Origin: a virus
Length of the DNA: 45,178 nucleotides
IMG/VR virus record: IMGVR_UViG_3300035698_012380
Coordinates: 1 to 45,178 of that record
Reading direction: 5' to 3' (one strand)
Below, piece after piece: positions 13,852-20,219 of the stretch; within the stretch, counting starts at the first letter, position 1; every line of letters starts with the position of its first letter. The notes below the pieces were generated by a model. That model searched no databases. It was given only the letters and a program-made list of their open reading frames with translations, and was not told the DNA's origin. The translations under genes were made by a program, and so were the position numbers.

Positions 13852-14080
13852 ACGTCGATTGCCGATAGGATTCTGATCATTTTACGTCAATTGCCTATAG
13901 GTTCCGTTGATCTTATCGGCTAATGATAAAACGTAAAACTTCCCATTCTTATCTTACAACCAACAAAATGGGCGGTACGTTTTATCATTATCATAATATT
14001 GTATAAGTAATATATGGGCCCTTCCTTCTTGCTTAAAATATCGCGATAACGATGAAAGGACCTATCGGCGATTGACGATA
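13852..14080. repeat. repeat island 1 (control region)
   Basis: Gene-free DNA between two leftward gene blocks. Two direct repeats at 13852 and 13884 share ACGTC-ATTGCC-ATAGG with 32-bp spacing, and an inverted copy lies near 14062-14078. A perfect 15-bp inverted repeat follows: TAATGATAAAACGTA (13921-13935) and its complement (13976-13990), with a nested 6-bp pair (13942-13947/13967-13972). TCGCGATAACGA (14041) is the inverse of a site at 25371. A TATATGGGCC motif lies near 14011. The set of motifs recurs at 25.33-25.54 kb. Confidence 0.75.
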
Positions 14081-14081
14081 A

Positions 14082-14273
14082 TTACTTAGTCTCCTCTACG
14101 GCAATTGCATACTTTTTGTTTAGTTCATCGAATAGAGTTTGTGCATACTCTGATGCAGTAAAGGGGTCTTCATCATAAATTTTAACACTAATGTTAACTC
14201 CCTTGCTGGTTTTTTTGATCTCCACTGAGCTTGTACCTGCCTCATCTATTTTTTTAACTTCCATTTGTTCCAT
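14082..14273 (-). CDS. hypothetical protein, 63 aa
   Basis: A soluble alpha/beta protein with strand NISVKIYDEDPFTA and helix SEYAQTLFDELNKKYAIA. This strand-helix pattern recurs in phage proteins of unknown function. The gene ends beside repeat island 1 and begins two bases after the next gene's stop. Confidence 0.7.
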   Translation of the reverse strand: MEQMEVKKIDEAGTSSVEIKKTSKGVNISVKIYDEDPFTASEYAQTLFDELNKKYAIAVEETK

Positions 14274-14275
14274 GA

Positions 14276-14755
14276 TTATGCCTCAATAGGTGTAAATACT
14301 TTTGTGCCCTTTCTTACCGCAATCCATTCTCTTAAAGTCAAATCATACACATTACTAATTTCAACAGGCTCACTCCATCTATTACCATCTATGACATTAA
14401 TTAATCCACAAAATCCTTCAGAAACTTGTGCTAAAAGATATATAACACCTTTGCGGTCATAGTGTTGGCCTATCATATGTTTTATTTCAACTTTTCTAAG
14501 CGTAAAAAATGGAAAGGATTGATAACTATCAACAAAATTAATTCCTCTCTCATGAATATCTCGTATGACATATTTATTACCAACGGCTTTATCCATTTCT
14601 ATTGACCAAGAATTACGCCAACCATGTGCATGGCTTTTAACTTTAGACATAACTTCTACTGTATCTCCAATTTTAAATCCAGCGAGTTTTTGTTGATTTA
14701 TATAAAATTCTTTAGCTTCTTCTTCATATTTGTCTTCATATTGCTCTTTATTCAT
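14276..14755 (-). CDS. conserved phage protein with KOW/SH3-like start, 159 aa
   Basis: After a charged helix (residues 1-24), FKIGDTVEVMSKVKSHAHGW and NSWSIEMDKAVG, then FFTLRKVE, form a block I associate with small phage proteins that have a beta-barrel-like fold. The C-terminal half continues with strands (VIYLLAQVSEGFCGLINVI). No catalytic residues. SD GGAGATATAAAA precedes the ATG. Function unknown. Confidence 0.72.
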   Translation of the reverse strand: MNKEQYEDKYEEEAKEFYINQQKLAGFKIGDTVEVMSKVKSHAHGWRNSWSIEMDKAVGNKYVIRDIHERGINFVDSYQSFPFFTLRKVEIKHMIGQHYDRKGVIYLLAQVSEGFCGLINVIDGNRWSEPVEISNVYDLTLREWIAVRKGTKVFTPIEA

Positions 14756-14770
14756 TTTTATATCTCCATT

Positions 14771-14938
14771 TTAATTAAGATAGAATGCTCTTTTTTCGTA
14801 TTGTTTATAACTTGGACTTAAACAACAATTAACCAACTGGCCACACTTGTCACATAAGAACAAAGATTTTCTGCCATTTTTATGGTGGAATTTTAATTTA
14901 CCACCACATTTGACATGTTCAGATTCAAATTCTGCCAT
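14771..14938 (-). CDS. small zinc-ribbon protein, 55 aa
   Basis: Starts MAEFESEHVKCGG at 14938, directly after the upstream gene. LCDKCGQLVNCC gives CxxC plus further cysteines and, with the first Cys, a likely zinc site. Basic middle (KLKFHHKNGRKS). No clear SD beyond TAGAATAAAA. Confidence 0.6.
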   Translation of the reverse strand: MAEFESEHVKCGGKLKFHHKNGRKSLFLCDKCGQLVNCCLSPSYKQYEKRAFYLN

Positions 14939-14940
14939 TT

Positions 14941-15312
14941 TTATTCTACCGGACTTAGAGTGGTTTCAATTGTTTTGCCAGTGCTTGGATTAACATCGAC
15001 TTTTAAAACGTCTATTTCCAAGATCGGTGCTTTGTGGGTGATTTTATATACATCATACCCTTCAGGTCCTTCTGCTTTTTTGATGATGTTTCTTGTGTGT
15101 TTTTCGTATTGACGTTTTGACTCACATTCCCTGCAATAAATATACAGTCCGTCTTTTCGGCGGTTGTCTACAGGAAAATTACTGAGACTCAATACTTGTT
15201 TACACTTTGTGCATGTTTTTGTAGTAGCCTTTAGGATTACTACGGGCACAATTTTTTCAGTCACTTTTGTTGTCTTCTGCGTCTTTTTTGCGTTATTTAC
15301 TTTTTTTGTCAT
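14941..15312 (-). CDS. zinc-finger protein, 123 aa
   Basis: Residues 1-32 are lysine- and threonine-rich and probably unstructured. Then CTKCKQVLSLSNF and LYIYCRECESKRQYE form a two-knuckle zinc finger of the type found near HNH endonucleases and in phage DNA-binding proteins. The rest (YDVYKITHKAPILEIDVLK) is strand-like. No HNH histidines are visible, so it is more likely a regulator than a nuclease. SD AAGGAGATAT. Confidence 0.68.
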   Translation of the reverse strand: MTKKVNNAKKTQKTTKVTEKIVPVVILKATTKTCTKCKQVLSLSNFPVDNRRKDGLYIYCRECESKRQYEKHTRNIIKKAEGPEGYDVYKITHKAPILEIDVLKVDVNPSTGKTIETTLSPVE

Positions 15313-15330
15313 TTATTATATCTCCTTATA

Positions 15331-15366
15331 GATAAAATAGTGAGGGATTGAACCTCTAGACTATTC
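15331..15366 (-). ncRNA. intergenic T-arm-like hairpin, copy 1
   Basis: On the minus strand AATAGT pairs with ACTATT, then a 3-nt bulge, then GAGG/CCTC closing a TTCAATC loop. The stop codon of the upstream gene (TAG) lies in the lower stem. TTTATCTATAAGGAGATAT and the next ATG follow. Compared with the other copies, both lower-stem strands have changed together. Confidence 0.65.
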
Positions 15367-15696
15367 TTTATTAATCGCTTTTTCTTGTTGCCTGACCATT
15401 TGACGTTTTGTCCAGTCTGACACAACTCCAAGACCTTCATTATGCAATTGTTTACTATTATACAATATTCCAGCACGAGTCATTTGGATTTTTGCGCCAT
15501 CTATAAAACATTCTTTTAAATGGTAATAGCTAATAATGTGATTTAAATCTTCCAAATGGAATACTTCAACTTCTACCCCTTGATGGGATATTTTCATACA
15601 GTGCTTAGTAAATTGAGTTACTCCAAATACTTCCAAATGATATATGTTTCCATATTTATCTAAACATGTAAATATATCAGATTTTGTCGAAGACAT
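15361..15696 (-). CDS. hypothetical protein, 111 aa
   Basis: A soluble alpha/beta protein: FTCLDKYGNIYHLEVFGV, a CMKISHQGVEVEVFHLED stretch, and a basic helical end (SDWTKRQMVRQQEKAINKE). It begins at a TAATG overlap and ends in hairpin copy 1. No domain recognised. Confidence 0.7.
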   Translation of the reverse strand: MSSTKSDIFTCLDKYGNIYHLEVFGVTQFTKHCMKISHQGVEVEVFHLEDLNHIISYYHLKECFIDGAKIQMTRAGILYNSKQLHNEGLGVVSDWTKRQMVRQQEKAINKE

Positions 15697-15803
15697 TATG
15701 CTTTTCCACCTAACTCTCTTGCTTTTTCAGAAACTACAAACACTTTTGCGATTTTAATAAGTTCCTTTTTGTCGGCATCTTCTACTTGACCTACGATTAT
15801 CAT
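15696..15803 (-). CDS. hypothetical protein, 35 aa
   Basis: Strong SD (AAAGGAGAT) before the ATG at 15803, TAATG overlap at its end. MIIVGQVEDADKKELIKI and a basic end; alpha/beta microprotein of unknown role. Confidence 0.6.
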   Translation of the reverse strand: MIIVGQVEDADKKELIKIAKVFVVSEKARELGGKA

Positions 15804-15821
15804 TTTTTATATCTCCTTTAA

Positions 15822-15858
15822 GATAAAATAACGGAGTATGACCTCCAGATTATTCTTT
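15822..15858 (-). ncRNA. intergenic T-arm-like hairpin, copy 2
   Basis: Minus strand: AATAA, TC bulge, TGGAG/CTCCG (one wobble), 6-nt loop GTCATA, TTATT closing the lower stem. The TAA stop of the membrane protein gene is inside the stem; an SD follows. Confidence 0.65.
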
Positions 15859-16071
15859 AATATATTTGATGAGTCCATAAATAGATATAGTAATTGATAT
15901 AGGTATTAAAAATAACTCCATAAGTGCTTCATTATATAGATTTATATTAATTGCAAAAAATCCACCATTAAAATATGCGGCTAAGAATACAATAAATAAT
16001 GCTATACTATGACTGACACAACTTCCTATTCCAATTACTATAAATAGATTTTTTTTACAGTGTAGTTTCAT
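15850..16071 (-). CDS. two-span membrane protein, 73 aa
   Basis: A basic start (MKLHCKKN) precedes a hydrophobic helix (about residues 9-34), a short loop rich in Asn, and a second helix (about 51-69, LFLIPISITISIYGLI). Helical hairpin topology with both ends cytoplasmic is likely. Holin-like in shape but located among early genes. Flanked by hairpins 2 and 3. Confidence 0.65.
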   Translation of the reverse strand: MKLHCKKNLFIVIGIGSCVSHSIALFIVFLAAYFNGGFFAININLYNEALMELFLIPISITISIYGLIKYIKE

Positions 16072-16088
16072 TTTTATATCTCCTATTA

Positions 16089-16124
16089 GATAAAATAATT
16101 GGGAATGAACCCAAGATTATTCTT
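16089..16124 (-). ncRNA. intergenic T-arm-like hairpin, copy 3
   Basis: Minus strand: AATAA, TC bulge, TTGGG/CCCAA, loop TTCATT (6 nt), TTATT. The stop of the upstream gene is in the lower stem; TTTATCTAATAGGAGATAT follows. Confidence 0.65.
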
Positions 16125-16341
16125 TAACATCAATTAGTATTTGTAATCCACCATTATCTTTCCAATAATAAATAGCAAATTCTACCCCATATTCTAAACA
16201 AATAAGGCTTATTTTTTTCGTCTCGCAGCGGGTAAATGAAGTTGCTTCTAAATATATCACATGTGGAGTTGTTGTTGTATTTATATTTACTCCATATATG
16301 GCTTCTTCTAATTTTTCGACTATAGTATTAAATTTGTTCAT
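16117..16341 (-). CDS. hypothetical protein, 74 aa
   Basis: Alpha/beta protein: MNKFNTIVEKLEEAIYG helix, HVIYLEATSF, KKISLICLEYGVEFAIYYW and GLQILIDVKE strands. It lies between hairpins 3 and 4 with an SD (AAGGAGATAT) of the shared cassette. Unknown function. Confidence 0.7.
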   Translation of the reverse strand: MNKFNTIVEKLEEAIYGVNINTTTTPHVIYLEATSFTRCETKKISLICLEYGVEFAIYYWKDNGGLQILIDVKE

Positions 16342-16358
16342 TTATATATCTCCTTATA

Positions 16359-16395
16359 GATAAAATAATTGGGAATTGAACCCAAGATTATTCTT
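16359..16395 (-). ncRNA. intergenic T-arm-like hairpin, copy 4
   Basis: Minus strand: AATAA, TC bulge, TTGGG/CCCAA, loop TTCAATT (7 nt), TTATT. Stem length (5 bp) and loop (7 nt, TTCAATT) are those of a tRNA T-arm. No acceptor partner is present nearby. Confidence 0.7.
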
Positions 16396-16789
16396 CACTA
16401 CTCATATTTTCCAAAAAGTCAATATAATCCATTAGTTGTGTTTGTAACCAATATTTCTTTGGGATATTATATTCTAATAATTCATGTGCTGGCATTTTTT
16501 CTATTTCATTTTGCGAAAATTTTTCATATGGATCGTTTTTAATTATTTTTACATAATCTCCAACACTTTCATCATCATTCCAAAGCCACTCATCAATATA
16601 GATAATAACGCAATTGTCCCACTCATCACAACCTTCAATCTTATCATCCATTCGAATGTAGATTTCACTTTTTGTAATATGGTCAATTTTGCCGGTTTGT
16701 CCTTTTGATATTATAAAATGGGGAAATGATCTGTCCCAATCTTCAATAAATTTAACTTTTTGGCCTTTTTTATACGCTTTTGTATTCAT
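16388..16789 (-). CDS. conserved phage protein with SH3-like N-terminus, 133 aa
   Basis: KKGQKVKFIEDWDRSFPHF, ISKGQTGKIDHITKSEIYI and MDDKIEGCDEWDN have the spacing of a small beta-barrel (SH3-like) domain often found in phage early genes. The C-terminal half is helical and acidic. No catalytic site. Flanked by hairpins 4 and 5; SD AAGGAGATAT. Confidence 0.7.
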   Translation of the reverse strand: MNTKAYKKGQKVKFIEDWDRSFPHFIISKGQTGKIDHITKSEIYIRMDDKIEGCDEWDNCVIIYIDEWLWNDDESVGDYVKIIKNDPYEKFSQNEIEKMPAHELLEYNIPKKYWLQTQLMDYIDFLENMSSEE

Positions 16790-16806
16790 TTATATATCTC
16801 CTTATA

Positions 16807-16842
16807 GATAAAATAATGGGATTTGACTCCCAGATTATTCTT
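16807..16842 (-). ncRNA. intergenic T-arm-like hairpin, copy 5
   Basis: Minus strand: AATAA, TC bulge, TGGGA/TCCCA, loop GTCAAA, TTATT. Here the upstream stop codon comes just before, rather than inside, the stem. The change from TTGGG/CCCAA to TGGGA/TCCCA keeps all pairs. Confidence 0.65.
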
Positions 16843-16988
16843 TAAAATTCTTCTAATTTTATATATGTTTCATGAATAATATCTCTTAATGACTCATATA
16901 ATTCCATGGAAATAAATCCATTTTGAATTGCCATTTGGTTTTTATTATCAAAAAAGCATATAATTTTCATTGTTTCTAATTTATCCAT
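16842..16988 (-). CDS. hypothetical protein, 48 aa, first gene of the 9-17 kb operon
   Basis: Strong SD (GGAGATAT) before the ATG at 16988. Acidic, helical (MDKLETMKIICFFDNKNQ, then ELYESLRDIIHETYIKLEE). It follows the long gene-free region and the leader hairpin at 17015-17046, so it is the promoter-proximal cistron of the leftward block. Confidence 0.65.
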   Translation of the reverse strand: MDKLETMKIICFFDNKNQMAIQNGFISMELYESLRDIIHETYIKLEEF

Positions 16989-17014
16989 TTTTATATCTCC
17001 ATTTATATATTTAA

Positions 17015-17046
17015 AGTTGTATTCACCATGACGTGTTAATACAACT
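17015..17046 (-). promoter_or_regulatory. leader hairpin before the leftward operon
   Basis: AGTTGTATT (17015-17023) and AATACAACT (17038-17046) pair perfectly over 9 bp, with CAC/GTG continuing inside. In the leftward transcript it lies 27 nt upstream of the first ATG. Possibly protects the 5' end or controls translation; no T-tract follows, so it is not a terminator. Confidence 0.55.
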
Positions 17047-17091
17047 ATTCTGTCTTATTTATTATTTGAGATATATTATATTTGTTGTTTT

Positions 17092-17366
17092 GTCAATTTG
17101 ACGTAGTAACTATTATAAGAATAAAATTACTATAAACTAAATTTCATTGTATTTGGATTTTTGAATAATAAAGTATTAAAGTATTATTGAAATTCCGTAT
17201 TTCTTCATTCCAAGTTATTTTGGAAACACTTTTGCGGATTGACATAAAGTCAATATAGTAGAGTTAACTTCTCATATAGTTTCCGTTATTTGCTACTACA
17301 ATATATACATTGTCATTCGTACTATATATAGTTGTCTATTATAATCAACACTTTGACATTATGTCA
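17092..17366. promoter_or_regulatory. three GTCAA/TTGAC palindromes (operator candidates)
   Basis: GTCAATTTGAC at 17092-17102, TTGAC-5nt-GTCAA at 17239-17253 and TGACATTATGTCA at 17354-17366. They lie upstream of the leftward operon. A shared TGAC half-site in three separate palindromes suggests binding of a dimeric regulator, phage- or host-encoded. Confidence 0.45.
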
Positions 17367-17734
17367 GTTTTACTAAGTATTATAAGTATATATCTTATAT
17401 AAGATATTATTGATTTAAACAATATTTAGGATCAATATAAGAGACTTTAATTAGTTGTTAATAATAATACTTAAGTTAAATTATCTTGCTTTAGATCTTT
17501 TTAAAATAAACTTTAAATAAAAATAAGAAAAAAAAAAAAAAAATTAAGTTTCACTTTTTAATAAATTAATTAAATACTTAATTTCTTCAATATTTAATTC
17601 ATTTACTATAGTGTCAAAATTCCCATATATTAGTTTTTTATTCATACTATTATATTAGTATACATTATATATAAAGGTTTTTAGATATTCCCACATTTCG
17701 ACACTATGACATATTGCCCTTTCCCCCTTGATGG

Positions 17735-17905
17735 TATCACATATGGGCCCTATCACATACTGACCCTGCCACATACCGACACAGTAACACATAGGCACTA
17801 CTACACCATGACATATACACACACTGACATAGTAACATATGAGTATACATTCATATAAGTATTATCACACTATGCCCCTCTCACATACTGACATAACAAC
17901 ACATC
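17735..17905. repeat. iteron-like CACATA repeats
   Basis: CACATA recurs at 17738, 17754, 17770 and 17788, that is at 16-, 16- and 18-bp spacing, followed by variants (GACATA, AACATA) at 17810, 17826 and 17834 and another CACATA at 17882. The fuller unit is approximately CACATACTGAC plus AGTAACA. Regular spacing and degeneracy fit protein-binding iterons. Confidence 0.6.
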
Positions 17906-18109
17906 GTTACTTGGCGATATTATTATTCACAATTCATTTAAAAATCATTTAGAGTCAATATGAGATAAGTAACATATACCCTTATTGTTAATATTAATAA
18001 AAATACTTTTTGCTTCTCGGACTAAAGTATATATAGTTATTAGTAAAAGTTTATATACAAAAACAAAGTGAAATTCCCCATTCTATTTATTACATTATTA
18101 TATATTAGT

Positions 18110-18245
18110 ATAATTATATAATACATACTATACCACAATAATATAATATGGTATTAATATAATAATATAATATATAATATAGATGATATAATAATACATA
18201 TAATATATAATACTATTAATATATAATACATAATATAATATAATG
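18110..18245. repeat. nearly pure A/T tract (ATAATATA type)
   Basis: About 135 bp composed almost entirely of A and T in ATAATATA-like permutations. Such a tract is easily melted. Its position 200 bp from the iteron-like repeats matches a DNA-unwinding element; it could also be a low-complexity spacer. Confidence 0.6.
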
Positions 18246-18383
18246 GGGAATAGTCGTGCGGGAGATGAGTGTAACACATGAGTACATATTCATATGTCAG
18301 GTAATATATATCTATTATTATATTAGCATCGAAATAAAACCCGCAGGAAATAAAGTAATCATCGGGTAACTGCAGAATTATTA

Positions 18384-18435
18384 CTGTAAAGTTATCGTAA
18401 ACCGTCCTTATATGAAACGGGCTACCACTTTACAG
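18384..18435. other. 8-bp inverted repeat enclosing a second pairing
   Basis: CTGTAAAG (18384-18391) pairs with CTTTACAG (18428-18435), and CCGT/ACGG pairs within. Four further GTAAA-containing motifs occur between 18380 and 18500. Either a small structured RNA or clustered protein sites. Confidence 0.35.
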
Positions 18436-18495
18436 GACGTAAACCCTTTATATAGTGGGCGTAAAGTACCGGGCTTCCTGTAAAATTTTTTCTGT

Positions 18496-18543
18496 AAAAA
18501 AAAATAATGGGGTTTTAGGACCCACCAAGGGGGATTTTCCCCG
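18496..18543 (-). terminator. leftward terminator with tandem hairpins
   Basis: On the minus strand a GGGG-AAAAT-CCCC hairpin is followed by TGGGT/ACCC and then TTATTTTTTTTT. It lies two bases after the stop of the 50-aa zinc ribbon gene and would end transcripts of the 18.5-25.3 kb block before the gene-free region. Confidence 0.75.
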
Positions 18544-18544
18544 T

Positions 18545-18697
18545 TCACGACCAAAGGCCATCATTGTCAATATAGCTCCACATGAAACCATATCCCTTGC
18601 ACTGTTCGTTGGCGCAGAACCATTCTCCGTCTAAAGCTTTGGGCATTCCTACCGGTGCATTGCTTGTCATGAATCTTCCGCAGTGGGGGCATTTCAT
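18545..18697 (-). CDS. small zinc-ribbon protein, 50 aa
   Basis: MKCPHCGRFMTSNAPVG at the start and FCANEQCKGYGF further on give CPHC and a CxxxxC pair, a probable zinc ribbon. SD AGGTGGGAGT precedes the ATG at 18697. GC content is higher than in most neighbours. Last gene before the terminator. Confidence 0.7.
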   Translation of the reverse strand: MKCPHCGRFMTSNAPVGMPKALDGEWFCANEQCKGYGFMWSYIDNDGLWS

Positions 18698-18705
18698 ACT
18701 CCCAC

Positions 18706-18810
18706 CTATATTATAAGTCCTGCTATTACATCAATAGCAATAATAGTTATCACAACACTCAGCACCACTATCAACACCGCCTGGTATATTAATAAATCAT
18801 CACTGCTCAT
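18706..18810 (-). CDS. 34-aa membrane peptide
   Basis: MSSDDLLIYQ is followed by one strongly hydrophobic helix rich in Val and Ile (VLIVVLSVVITIIAIDV). ATGA overlap with the upstream gene. Single-span peptide of unknown role. Confidence 0.55.
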   Translation of the reverse strand: MSSDDLLIYQAVLIVVLSVVITIIAIDVIAGLII

Positions 18811-18941
18811 TTCAACACCGGAATCTTAACTAGTATTACTTCACTACACCGTTTGCATGTATAGGTTTTCCAGCCTACGCGTGTATACAAATCTGGTGCA
18901 CCTACTTTATGTCTTTGTAGTAGCCAGCAAATTAGTCTCAT
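18807..18941 (-). CDS. hypothetical protein, 44 aa, CxxC
   Basis: MRLICWLLQRHKVGAPDLYT, then GWKTYTCKRCSEVILVKI: a CKRC pair plus an N-terminal Cys, possibly zinc-binding. GGGGAAAA acts as a weak SD. ATGA coupling to the next gene supports it. Confidence 0.55.
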   Translation of the reverse strand: MRLICWLLQRHKVGAPDLYTRVGWKTYTCKRCSEVILVKIPVLK

Positions 18942-18953
18942 GCTTTTCCCCGT

Positions 18954-19181
18954 TTACGACTGCTCTTCCTTGGCGAGATAGTCTTCCCATATGGTAGCAA
19001 TGGAATTAAGTAATTCTTTCCAATAGGCATCTGATACTTCAAAGTCCATTACCATTATTGTTTTATTAGCGTGCAATTCCCCATTGATCTTTGCTCCAAA
19101 GGTTAGAGCATTGCACTCTTTTCCATCTTCAATTACTACCTCTACTCTTATGAGTTCTACTTCTACATTTCCTACTTTCAT
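18954..19181 (-). CDS. hypothetical protein, 75 aa
   Basis: An N-terminal beta sheet (VGNVEVELIRVEVVIEDGK, NALTFGAKINGELHAN) followed by an acidic helix (DAYWKELLNSIATIWEDYLA). Soluble. SD not strong; ATG at 19181 follows the membrane-protein gene by two bases. No family recognised. Confidence 0.7.
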   Translation of the reverse strand: MKVGNVEVELIRVEVVIEDGKECNALTFGAKINGELHANKTIMVMDFEVSDAYWKELLNSIATIWEDYLAKEEQS

Positions 19182-19183
19182 GT

Positions 19184-19360
19184 TTATTTACTCCAAACGA
19201 TGTCTTCATGTGTGACAGCCCGTAGAATAACATTAATGAGTACAAGAATCATTCCTTGTATCTCTAGGCTTGTGACGTACCCATATTGAGTCTGTATGAT
19301 TATCACGGCTAATGCTATTAGATTAACCCAGATCATTTTACTTGCATACCAGTTTTTCAT
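19184..19360 (-). CDS. two-helix membrane protein, 58 aa
   Basis: ATG at 19360 and TAA at 19184. MIWVNLIALAVIIIQTQYG and MILVLINVILRAVT are two hydrophobic stretches separated by a polar turn. The NxxLR-T pattern after the second helix recurs in small phage membrane proteins. Its start overlaps the preceding gene's stop by four bases. Confidence 0.62.
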   Translation of the reverse strand: MKNWYASKMIWVNLIALAVIIIQTQYGYVTSLEIQGMILVLINVILRAVTHEDIVWSK

Positions 19361-19542
19361 TCTTGCACCGCCTCTGTATCTTTCTTGACCTCTTTTGATT
19401 TCTCTGCCTCTGCTTTAAAGGTCTCTATTAATTTATATTTTAGCATTGTCAAAAAGTATCCCATCTCAGGATTTACTTGACAATCGTTTATTAGTTTTAC
19501 TGCGGCGTCTGCTTCTTGCGGTTTTATATCTATTTTTACCAT
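19357..19542 (-). CDS. hypothetical helical protein, 61 aa
   Basis: Strand KIDIKPQEADAAVKLI followed by NPEMGYFLTMLKYKLIETF and a charged tail rich in Lys/Glu. SD AGAGGAA precedes the ATG. Found between two small genes with tight spacing. Unknown. Confidence 0.65.
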   Translation of the reverse strand: MVKIDIKPQEADAAVKLINDCQVNPEMGYFLTMLKYKLIETFKAEAEKSKEVKKDTEAVQE

Positions 19543-19545
19543 TTT

Positions 19546-19674
19546 TTATTCCTCTATTAATCTATTATACCATTCTTCTTTCTTGGCGCAATCCCTACAA
19601 TAGGGTGCTCCCAAGTATCTTATGGAAACATCTTTGCTTCCACATTCAGTGCACTTATTTCTTTTCATTCTCAT
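19546..19674 (-). CDS. small zinc-ribbon protein, 42 aa
   Basis: KCTECGSKDVSIRYLG and PYCRDCAKKEEWY: two CxxC knuckles, a classic minimal zinc ribbon. TAATG overlap with the upstream gene; a second ATG two codons later is an alternative start. Confidence 0.65.
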   Translation of the reverse strand: MRMKRNKCTECGSKDVSIRYLGAPYCRDCAKKEEWYNRLIEE

Positions 19675-20000
19675 TATTTGAATAGCATCTTAATTATTCC
19701 TTCTTTCTTTTGCTTATTAGATAATATTTTCTTAGGTGCTAGATTTTGTAACTTCTCACCACAGAAAGGACAGAAGTTCATATCACTATAAACTTTTGAA
19801 GGGTCACTAGAATAAGTATCATGGGTATCATATCCCACAGCACAACTGAATCTACGTGTGCTAGTATTGTAACTGATTAATCTATTATGTGGTGATATTA
19901 CTAAATGCTTCTTCATTTTTTCGCAGCAGTAATCATCGTCGTATACTTCATGCACAATGTTTGTAACTTCTTTTACGGTTTCTACTTTATATACTTTCAT
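19674..20000 (-). CDS. zinc-binding protein, 108 aa
   Basis: An N-terminal DDDYCCEKMKKHL segment and C-terminal DMNFCPFCGEKLQNL form the two halves of a split zinc ribbon of the kind seen in many small phage proteins. Between them is a strand-rich region (LISYNTSTRRFSCAVGYD). SD GGAGGAATAAAA. Function unknown. Confidence 0.7.
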   Translation of the reverse strand: MKVYKVETVKEVTNIVHEVYDDDYCCEKMKKHLVISPHNRLISYNTSTRRFSCAVGYDTHDTYSSDPSKVYSDMNFCPFCGEKLQNLAPKKILSNKQKKEGIIKMLFK

Positions 20001-20019
20001 TTTTATTCCTCCGTTTTTA

Positions 20020-20118
20020 TTATATCAATCCTACATCTTTAAATACTACATAAATAAATATAAATACTGTTATAACTGCTAATACACTAGCAACTTTACC
20101 TGCTGTTTCATCATTCAT
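20020..20118 (-). CDS. 32-aa single-span membrane peptide
   Basis: MNDETAGKVASVLAVITVF followed by a hydrophobic end. SD GGAGATATGC before the ATG; ATGA overlap with the upstream gene. Confidence 0.55.
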   Translation of the reverse strand: MNDETAGKVASVLAVITVFIFIYVVFKDVGLI

Positions 20119-20219
20119 TTTGCATATCTCCTATTTGGATTTCTTGGACATATCTCACAAGTAGAATCATAAACGCATTCACAAATTACATTTTCATTAT
20201 ATTTGCATCTCTTACTCAT
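20115..20219 (-). CDS. cysteine-rich 34-aa protein
   Basis: Five cysteines in 34 residues (RCKYNENVICECVYDSTCEIC). It ends in RRYAK-stop because the last codons coincide with the SD (AGGAGATATGCAAA) of the next gene. Zinc or metal binding likely. Confidence 0.6.
   Translation of the reverse strand: MSKRCKYNENVICECVYDSTCEICPRNPNRRYAK

Larger units (their letters stand above)
16989..18544. other. 1.55-kb gene-free AT-rich region, candidate origin and control region
   Basis: No ORF with an SD and plausible composition is visible on either strand. The region holds, in order, a leader hairpin (17015-17046), three GTCAA-type palindromes (17092-17366), a poly-A run (about 17528-17542), degenerate CACATA repeats (17735-17905), an A/T tract (18110-18245), an 8-bp inverted repeat (18384-18435) and a terminator (18496-18543). 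Iterons next to an AT-rich tract are typical of replication origins. Confidence 0.6.

Noticed and set aside
15331-16842. CRISPR array interpretation of the five repeated hairpins
   Set aside because: Spacing is gene-length (about 240-490 bp), copies are covarying rather than identical, and each overlaps or abuts a stop codon.
15331-16842. Complete tRNA genes at the T-arm-like hairpins
   Set aside because: Only the T-arm-like part exists; no acceptor, D- or anticodon arms can be formed with neighbouring coding sequence.
17528-17542. poly-A run as a terminator or transposon tail
   Set aside because: No stable hairpin next to it and no transposase, target-site duplication or inverted ends.
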